Shown: positions 59,169 through 64,000 of the stretch, one piece after another
How the letters are laid out: each line of letters starts with the position of its first letter
Numbering within the stretch: the first letter of the stretch is position 1
Assembly: GCA_016200485.1 (NCBI GenBank)
Contig: JACQEP010000005.1
Location: 35,382-99,381, forward strand
DNA from: Gammaproteobacteria bacterium
GTDB lineage: Bacteria > Pseudomonadota > Gammaproteobacteria > Tenderiales > Tenderiaceae
Length of the DNA stretch: 64,000 nucleotides
Direction of reading: 5' to 3'
Position numbers and translations under genes: made by a program
The notes under the pieces: generated by a model
What the model saw: the letters and a program-made list of their open reading frames with translations, nothing else
The model's database searches: none
Told to the model about the DNA's origin: nothing

Positions 59169-60503
59169 ATGACAACAAACCGCAACCCCGACGAACTCCA
59201 ATTCCTCCCCGCCGCGCTGGAGATCCAGGAAACGCCGCCGTCACCCATCGGCCGCGCCATCAGCGGGAGCATCGTCGTCTTGTTTTTGCTCGCCGTCATC
59301 TGGGCCTGCCTCGGCAAGATCGACATCGTCGCCGTCGCCCAAGGCAAGGTTGTCCCCAGCGACCGCACCAAAGTCATCCAACCGCTGGAGATCGGCACCG
59401 TCAGCGCCATTCATGTCAAAGAAGGGCAGCGTGTAAAAAAAGGCGATTTGCTGATCGAACTCGATGCCACCGGCACCCAAGCCGACGCCACCCGGCTCGG
59501 CAACGAATACGGCACCGCCCAGGCCGAACTCGCCCGCGCCAGTGCCCTGGTCAACGCCATGCAAACCAACCGCACACCGGTTGCCCATTGGCCAAAATCA
59601 ACCACTACCGACGTCCTCGCACCGCAGCAACAACTGCTCGCCAGCCAATGGCAACAATATCAATCCCGGCTCAGCGCGCTGGACAGCGAACACAGTCGCC
59701 GCCAGTCCGAACTCGCCGGCACCGAAGAACAAATCAAAAAACTCGAAGCCACCTTACCGCTCGTCACCGAACGCACCGAATCGCTCAAGACCCTCGCCGA
59801 CAAACAACTCGTCGCCCGGCATGACTATTTACAGCTCGAACAACAACGCATCGAACAAAGCCAAGACCTCCAAACCCAAAAACAACACCGCCAGGAGCTG
59901 ATCGCCAACCTCGCCCAGCTCAAGGAACAACGCAAGGCCGAAGCCGCCGACGCCCTCAACAAAGCCCTCGCCGATCTCGCCGACGCCAAACGTCGTGGCC
60001 AGGGCCTAAACCAGGAAACCATCAAAGCCGATCAACGCAACCAGCTACTCAGCCTTACCGCCCCGGTCGATGGTGTCGTGCAACAACTCGCCGTCCACAC
60101 CGTCGGCGGCGTCGTCACCCCCGCCCAACAACTCATGGTCATCGTCCCCAACGAAAACAGCATCGAAGTCGAAGCCGTCATCGACAACAAAGACATCGGC
60201 TTCGTCCACGAAGGCCAGCAAGCCGAAGTTAAAGTCGACGCCTTCCCCTTCACCAAATACGGCACCCTCAACGCCGAACTGATCGACGTCTCCGACGACG
60301 CCGTGCAAGACGAGAAACGCGGCCTCCTGTTCACCGCCAGAGTCTTGCTCGAAAAGAACACCATGCGCATCGAAGACAAACTCATCCACCTCAGCCCCGG
60401 CATGGCGGTGACGGTGGAGGTGAAGACCGGGAAGAGAAGATTGATTGAATACATCCTCAGCCCACTGATGCAGCATGTGGATGAGAGTGGGCGGGAGCGA
60501 TAA
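59169..60503 (+). CDS. Type I secretion membrane-fusion protein, HlyD-like
   Basis: 444 residues. Cytosolic N-terminus, one membrane helix (about 29-50), a lipoyl half-motif (VVPSDRTKVIQPLEIGTVSA), long alpha-hairpin (about 120-270) and the second lipoyl/beta-barrel part (LTAPVDGVVQQLAVHTVGGV, VEVKTGKRRLIEYILSPL). Bridges the ABC transporter to an outer-membrane TolC. No tolC gene is in the window. Codon use is C-rich like the hlyB-like gene, supporting a common origin. Confidence 0.92.
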   Translation: MTTNRNPDELQFLPAALEIQETPPSPIGRAISGSIVVLFLLAVIWACLGKIDIVAVAQGKVVPSDRTKVIQPLEIGTVSAIHVKEGQRVKKGDLLIELDATGTQADATRLGNEYGTAQAELARASALVNAMQTNRTPVAHWPKSTTTDVLAPQQQLLASQWQQYQSRLSALDSEHSRRQSELAGTEEQIKKLEATLPLVTERTESLKTLADKQLVARHDYLQLEQQRIEQSQDLQTQKQHRQELIANLAQLKEQRKAEAADALNKALADLADAKRRGQGLNQETIKADQRNQLLSLTAPVDGVVQQLAVHTVGGVVTPAQQLMVIVPNENSIEVEAVIDNKDIGFVHEGQQAEVKVDAFPFTKYGTLNAELIDVSDDAVQDEKRGLLFTARVLLEKNTMRIEDKLIHLSPGMAVTVEVKTGKRRLIEYILSPLMQHVDESGRER

Positions 60504-60548
60504 TCATGGTTCGTAGACTAGTCAGCAATTCTATGCAAGGAGAGCGAT

Positions 60549-61344
60549 GTGAATAATCAATATTTTCGACGAATGACCAATACTGCGATTGCAATGCTGT
60601 TGACGGTGGGCATCAGTCTCAATGCCGAAGCGGGGTGGTTTGGGCTGGGGGGGGGATAGCTGGAAAGAAGAGGTACTCCTACACGATGGACAAAAGATCA
60701 TCGTCAAACGCTCACAAACTTATGGTGGGCAGCACGAAATTGGCCAGTCAGAACCGATTAAGGAGCACACGATTTCTTTCATATTACCGAACTCGAACAA
60801 GGCCATCACGTGGACGAGCGAATATGGTGAAGATATCGGGCGTACCAACTTCAATCTATTGGCGCTACATATTCTCAACGGTACGCCGTACATCGTCGCG
60901 GATCCAAATTTATGTTTGTCATACAATAAATGGGGAAGGCCGAATCCGCCATATGTATTTTTCAAATATGATGACAAGGAATGGAAGCGCATTCAGATAT
61001 CAGAATTTCCCGCTGAATTCAAATCGTTCAACGTTGTGATCAATCTAAATGCTCAGCATGTAAAAGAAATGGTTCACAAAGGTATGATTGATACAGAAAC
61101 CATACAGAAGTGGAACAACGACCTTCTACGAAATTATCCCCAATACAAAACCATCCTGCGTGAGCCATATGCTGGGGCGGAGGGCGGGTGTATCAAAACT
61201 GACTACTATGGAAAAGCCGGATGGCTAAGCCCCGATTGGTTTACTGACCAACCGTCGCTTGATGCTTGTTTGAAATTTTGTGATCACAAGAAAATTGGTG
61301 ATGAAATTTGCCCATGCAATTCAGTGTTCAAGGGAGCGAAATAA
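60549..61344 (+). CDS. Predicted exported protein, split by a G9 tract (frameshift or phase-variable)
   Basis: A GTG at 60549, preceded by AAGGAGAG, opens a frame encoding a signal peptide (TNTAIAMLLTVGISLNAEA). This frame stops at TAG 60657 right after nine consecutive G (60647-60655). The body (GDSWKEEVLLHDGQKIIVKR to CPCNSVFKGAK, about 225 residues) is in the +1 frame and has no good start of its own; ATG 60622 lacks an RBS and would remove the signal. One G fewer joins both parts. No family recognised. Four cysteines near the C-terminus suggest a periplasmic protein. The lipase gene begins 2 bases after its stop. Confidence 0.6.
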
Positions 61345-61346
61345 TT

Positions 61347-63050
61347 ATGACGACTATAATAGATTATGCTTTGATGGCGGGTGCTTCGTATATTTCTACT
61401 CGGCCTGATGTCAATAAATTTCCTATTCCACAAGGTTGGAATCTAACTAAACACGAAAACCCTCAGGATGGAAGCGGCTTTGAGGCCGCCTCATTCATCA
61501 ACGGTCCAGATATTGCGCACAGCTCTGAAATCGTCATCTCCTATGCAGGCACAGGGCCAGGTGCCGCTGATTGGGTGTATGGCGACATCCCATTGGCTAA
61601 CGGTAATCTATCCGGCCAGCTGCGACAGGCAGCGGATTACTATCTTGCAGTCAAGGCCCAAAATCCTGGGGCAACCATCACCTTTACTGGGCACAGCCTC
61701 GGTGGTGGGCTGGCGGCTTTAATGGCAGTTATGTTCGGCGAAAGTGCCTACACGTTTGACCAGGCCCCGTTCCGCAGGTCTGCGCTCACGTATACAGCTG
61801 TGGATGGCCTAACGGGGGAGCTGATAACGCATTCGGCCGCGCAGGATCTTCTGGCTTATTTGCGAAGTGAAACCACAAACGGCCAACCGATCTACAGCGA
61901 CGCGCAGTTACAGGGCCTTACCAACTTTGTAAATGCATCTGTCATAGACTCTGGGATTGTTCAGAACGAGAGCAATGTTATTGATATTAACGTGCAAGAT
62001 GAAATACTGAGTTATTTGCCCTATGACCGCATCGGCTCACAAACTGATATTTCTCAGCAGTACAACAATGACATAATCGCCATTCCATTAGAGGCACAAG
62101 TCAACCTCCACTCACAAACTCTGCTGACTGCGTTTTTGCAAAGCATAAAGACCGCCGCACCAGACCAAACACTGAATCAGGTCACTTTTAAGCTAGGTGA
62201 TTTGTTAAAGATGGTTTTTGATTCAAATTTGTATTATTTCAATACGACAACGCTTGATGAGAACTTTATTGAGCGCTTGGTTCGTCATGAGGCTGGAAAT
62301 GCGCCATTGCCCGGTGGTGGAACAGTTGCTCCCGACGCCATGGTCACCCGCTTTACTGCCGATATGTGGAAAATCGCCCAAGACGGCGGCCTCACAAAGT
62401 CCGACAGCAATCTCACCGATGCCTTGATCGCCTTTGCGATGGAGAAATATTACACCGAAGAGGCGGGGCGTCCCGGCGTTGGGCAAAACCTTTTCGATGG
62501 CGTCAGCGGCGGCATCCACTTCGACACCGCGGAGGTAGTCGGTATCGGTCACTCCATCACCGAGTCCAAAGGCTACCAACAATACTTCAAAAATTATTTA
62601 TCCCAAACCGTCACACCGGATTGGACGATATCGCCTTTTACCACCGAGGAGCTTGCGGCGATCAACGCGACACTTCCAAGCATGAGCGACTGGTACATCC
62701 AGGCCGGTAAATCCGCCATGATTACTAATGCCGGTGACCCATCTGCATTCATGCTTGGCGGAACCGGCAACGACGTCTTGACCGGCAGCCGCCAAAACGA
62801 CCTGTTGGTCGGAAGCATCGGCAACGACACCCTCACCGGCGGCGCAGGCAACGACACACTGATCGGCGGCGCCGGCAACGACACTTACGTCTACAACAGC
62901 GGTGAAGGCTTCGATGTCATCGCCGACAGCGACGGCAGCGGCAAGATCATTTTCAACAGTGCAATCCTGACTGGCGGCGAGAAAATTGCGCTATTGCCCG
63001 GGAATGACTGCTGGATGGAAAACGAAATTTCATTGAAAAAGGCGGCGTGA
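61347..63050 (+). CDS. RTX lipase-fold protein, predicted type I secretion substrate
   Basis: 567 residues from MTTIIDYALMAGASY (GGGAG RBS upstream). No signal peptide. Class-3-like lipase core with TGHSLGGGLAA (Ser117 nucleophile) and an SYAGTG oxyanion-type segment. A middle region of unknown fold precedes five RTX nonapeptides at about 471-515 (GGTGNDVLT, GSRQNDLLV, GSIGNDTLT, GGAGNDTLI, GGAGNDTYV) that bind calcium after export. The C-terminus after the repeats is short (about 52 residues, ends KKAA), which may be a truncated secretion tail. Partners: the hlyB-like and hlyD-like genes. Confidence 0.85.
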   Translation: MTTIIDYALMAGASYISTRPDVNKFPIPQGWNLTKHENPQDGSGFEAASFINGPDIAHSSEIVISYAGTGPGAADWVYGDIPLANGNLSGQLRQAADYYLAVKAQNPGATITFTGHSLGGGLAALMAVMFGESAYTFDQAPFRRSALTYTAVDGLTGELITHSAAQDLLAYLRSETTNGQPIYSDAQLQGLTNFVNASVIDSGIVQNESNVIDINVQDEILSYLPYDRIGSQTDISQQYNNDIIAIPLEAQVNLHSQTLLTAFLQSIKTAAPDQTLNQVTFKLGDLLKMVFDSNLYYFNTTTLDENFIERLVRHEAGNAPLPGGGTVAPDAMVTRFTADMWKIAQDGGLTKSDSNLTDALIAFAMEKYYTEEAGRPGVGQNLFDGVSGGIHFDTAEVVGIGHSITESKGYQQYFKNYLSQTVTPDWTISPFTTEELAAINATLPSMSDWYIQAGKSAMITNAGDPSAFMLGGTGNDVLTGSRQNDLLVGSIGNDTLTGGAGNDTLIGGAGNDTYVYNSGEGFDVIADSDGSGKIIFNSAILTGGEKIALLPGNDCWMENEISLKKAA

Positions 63051-63051
63051 A

Positions 63052-63669
63052 ATGATCGGATTATCTATTTTATTGGCGGTTGTTCTTTACGTTTGGCTCG
63101 CACGGTTCGTTGCAAGACGCATAGCAAACCGGGCTGCGAAATACACGGTGATTGCCATCTTCATCTTGATTCCAACATGGGATGTTATCCCCGGCAAGCT
63201 TTATTTTAACCACCTGTGTGAAAACGAAGCGGGGCTGAAAATCTACAAAACGGTGGAGGGGGTTGAGGGATATCGTGGTTATCCGAATACGTCGGGGCTG
63301 GTCTGGCAAGCGCTGGGGGACTATGGCTACAGATTCGTAGAAATAGGTGATGGAAACCAGCTTTACCGATACACACTGGATTCGAGTGGACAAGTCATTA
63401 AACAAGAAATTTCGGAATCCATGGCAAGGTACGGTGTTGACGCAGAAATCAAGCCATTGTTATGGAACGTCAGAAAAGTCGAAGAGTATGTTTTTGATCA
63501 GCGCACGAAGGAACGGCTCGCGTTAAGAACAACATTTTCTGCTCACGGCAATTGGTTACAAGTAATTTTTGGTCCATACCTGGGCGGCGCTGCTTCTTGC
63601 CAAAATCCCCTGCCGACATCCAAAGATTTGCTTTTGAACACCCTAAAACCGACCAAATTCACTAACTAA
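63052..63669 (+). CDS. Membrane-anchored protein of unknown function following the RTX lipase
   Basis: 205 residues. Two hydrophobic N-terminal segments (about 3-17 and 32-45), then a soluble part probably in the periplasm (YFNHLCENEAGLKIYKTVEG, GNWLQVIFGPYLGG). It starts 1 base after the lipase stop and is followed 17 bases later by a second lipase-fold gene. Its place, immediately after a secreted lipase, fits an immunity or helper protein, but no family was recognised. Confidence 0.6.
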   Translation: MIGLSILLAVVLYVWLARFVARRIANRAAKYTVIAIFILIPTWDVIPGKLYFNHLCENEAGLKIYKTVEGVEGYRGYPNTSGLVWQALGDYGYRFVEIGDGNQLYRYTLDSSGQVIKQEISESMARYGVDAEIKPLLWNVRKVEEYVFDQRTKERLALRTTFSAHGNWLQVIFGPYLGGAASCQNPLPTSKDLLLNTLKPTKFTN

Positions 63670-63686
63670 CGAAACTGGAGACGACC

Positions 63687-64000
63687 ATGGCTACCATCAA
63701 TCAATATTTCGAATTTTCCCTGCTAGCACAAGCAAGTTACGCGAATTTGGCACCCAATGTGTATCCGGCTCCGGAACTGCAAAATACGGCAGACTTCGCC
63801 CAGCAGCAAGCGAATACCTTCGCCCTCGGCTACACCGTCCTCTCCCAGCGCACCGATGCCAACGGCTTCTCCGCCACGCTGTTCCAGAACAACGTAACGG
63901 GCGAAAAAATTCTCGCCATTCGTGGCACAAACGATCTATTTGACGGTCTCACCGACATTGTTGACATCGCTTTTCTGGGAACAACCGCGCTCCAATTACA
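63687..64000 (+). CDS. Second lipase-fold secretion substrate, N-terminal part (runs off window)
   Basis: About 104 residues are visible: MATINQYFEFSLLAQASYAN, then later FSATLFQNNVTGEKILAIRG followed by TNDLFDGLTDIVDIAFLG. ATG 63687 has GGAG 9 bases upstream. The ILAIRGTND segment is the lipase/DUF2974-type strand-plus-oxyanion region seen in many RTX lipases. The nucleophile elbow and any RTX repeats lie beyond the window. No signal peptide, as expected for type I secretion. Confidence 0.75.
   Translation, partial: MATINQYFEFSLLAQASYANLAPNVYPAPELQNTADFAQQQANTFALGYTVLSQRTDANGFSATLFQNNVTGEKILAIRGTNDLFDGLTDIVDIAFLGTTALQL

Overview
The window looks like a chromosomal segment of a gammaproteobacterium. 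The evidence is gene order and gene content: grpE-dnaK-dnaJ-dapB-carA-carB-greA-yhbY-rlmE-ftsH, divergent bamE/fur, rnfH-ratA beside smpB-ssrA, a PhoBR/Pst system with the long forms of PstC and PstA, and HrcA with a perfect CIRCE. No rRNA, tRNA, CRISPR array or recognisable transposase was seen. The species cannot be named from the sequence alone.

Layout. 0-2.3 kb: the 3' end of cysH, then hypC-hypA-hypD (hydrogenase maturation, without hypE or any hydrogenase). 2.4-9.4 kb: a fused APH-like/P-loop protein, two unrecognised genes, a DinG/YoaA helicase, a small membrane protein, tsaB and cpdA. 9.5-21.1 kb: a Pho cluster (phoU-pstB-pstA-pstC, phoR-phoB, pstS). Each of its three transcription units has a plausible Pho box, and the cluster is interspersed with an SH3/coiled-coil protein, nfi, a MipA-like porin and a deleted Fe-ADH remnant. 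21.3-29.1 kb: hinT, outer-membrane DUF genes, transporters, yqhA and a FliB-like protein. 29.1-38.9 kb: rnfH-ratA, smpB, tmRNA, a DUF4143 ATPase, a Sel1-repeat protein, bamE/fur, chrA, recN and nadK. 39.1-54.8 kb: the heat-shock/chaperone block, pyrimidine/arginine and lysine genes, greA, rlmE and ftsH. 55.0-64.0 kb: an accessory island encoding a type I secretion system (HlyB-like and HlyD-like proteins), two lipase-fold genes (the first with RTX repeats, the second cut by the window end), and an unrecognised gene immediately before each.

The most unusual theme is the number of short palindromic intergenic repeats and how tightly they fit the genes. At least six families occur. Stop codons of hypD, the APH fusion, nfi, fur, dapB, carA and both DUF559 genes fall inside repeat arms, and nfi also has its start codon inside one. 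Two kinds of small predicted PD-(D/E)XK-type nuclease genes, DUF559 (two copies near 57-59 kb) and GxxExxY (between carA and carB), are each bracketed by a different repeat family. They look like nuclease-plus-repeat cassettes that have landed between genes without a transposase.

Other points worth checking are: an ftsH that lacks the codons for its first membrane helix; a G9 tract that puts a signal peptide out of frame with the body of a secreted protein in the type I secretion island; a 12-bp inverted repeat over the ribosome-binding site of the ATPase next to ssrA; and a 38-residue membrane protein at the end of the DUF3943/DUF3187 unit.
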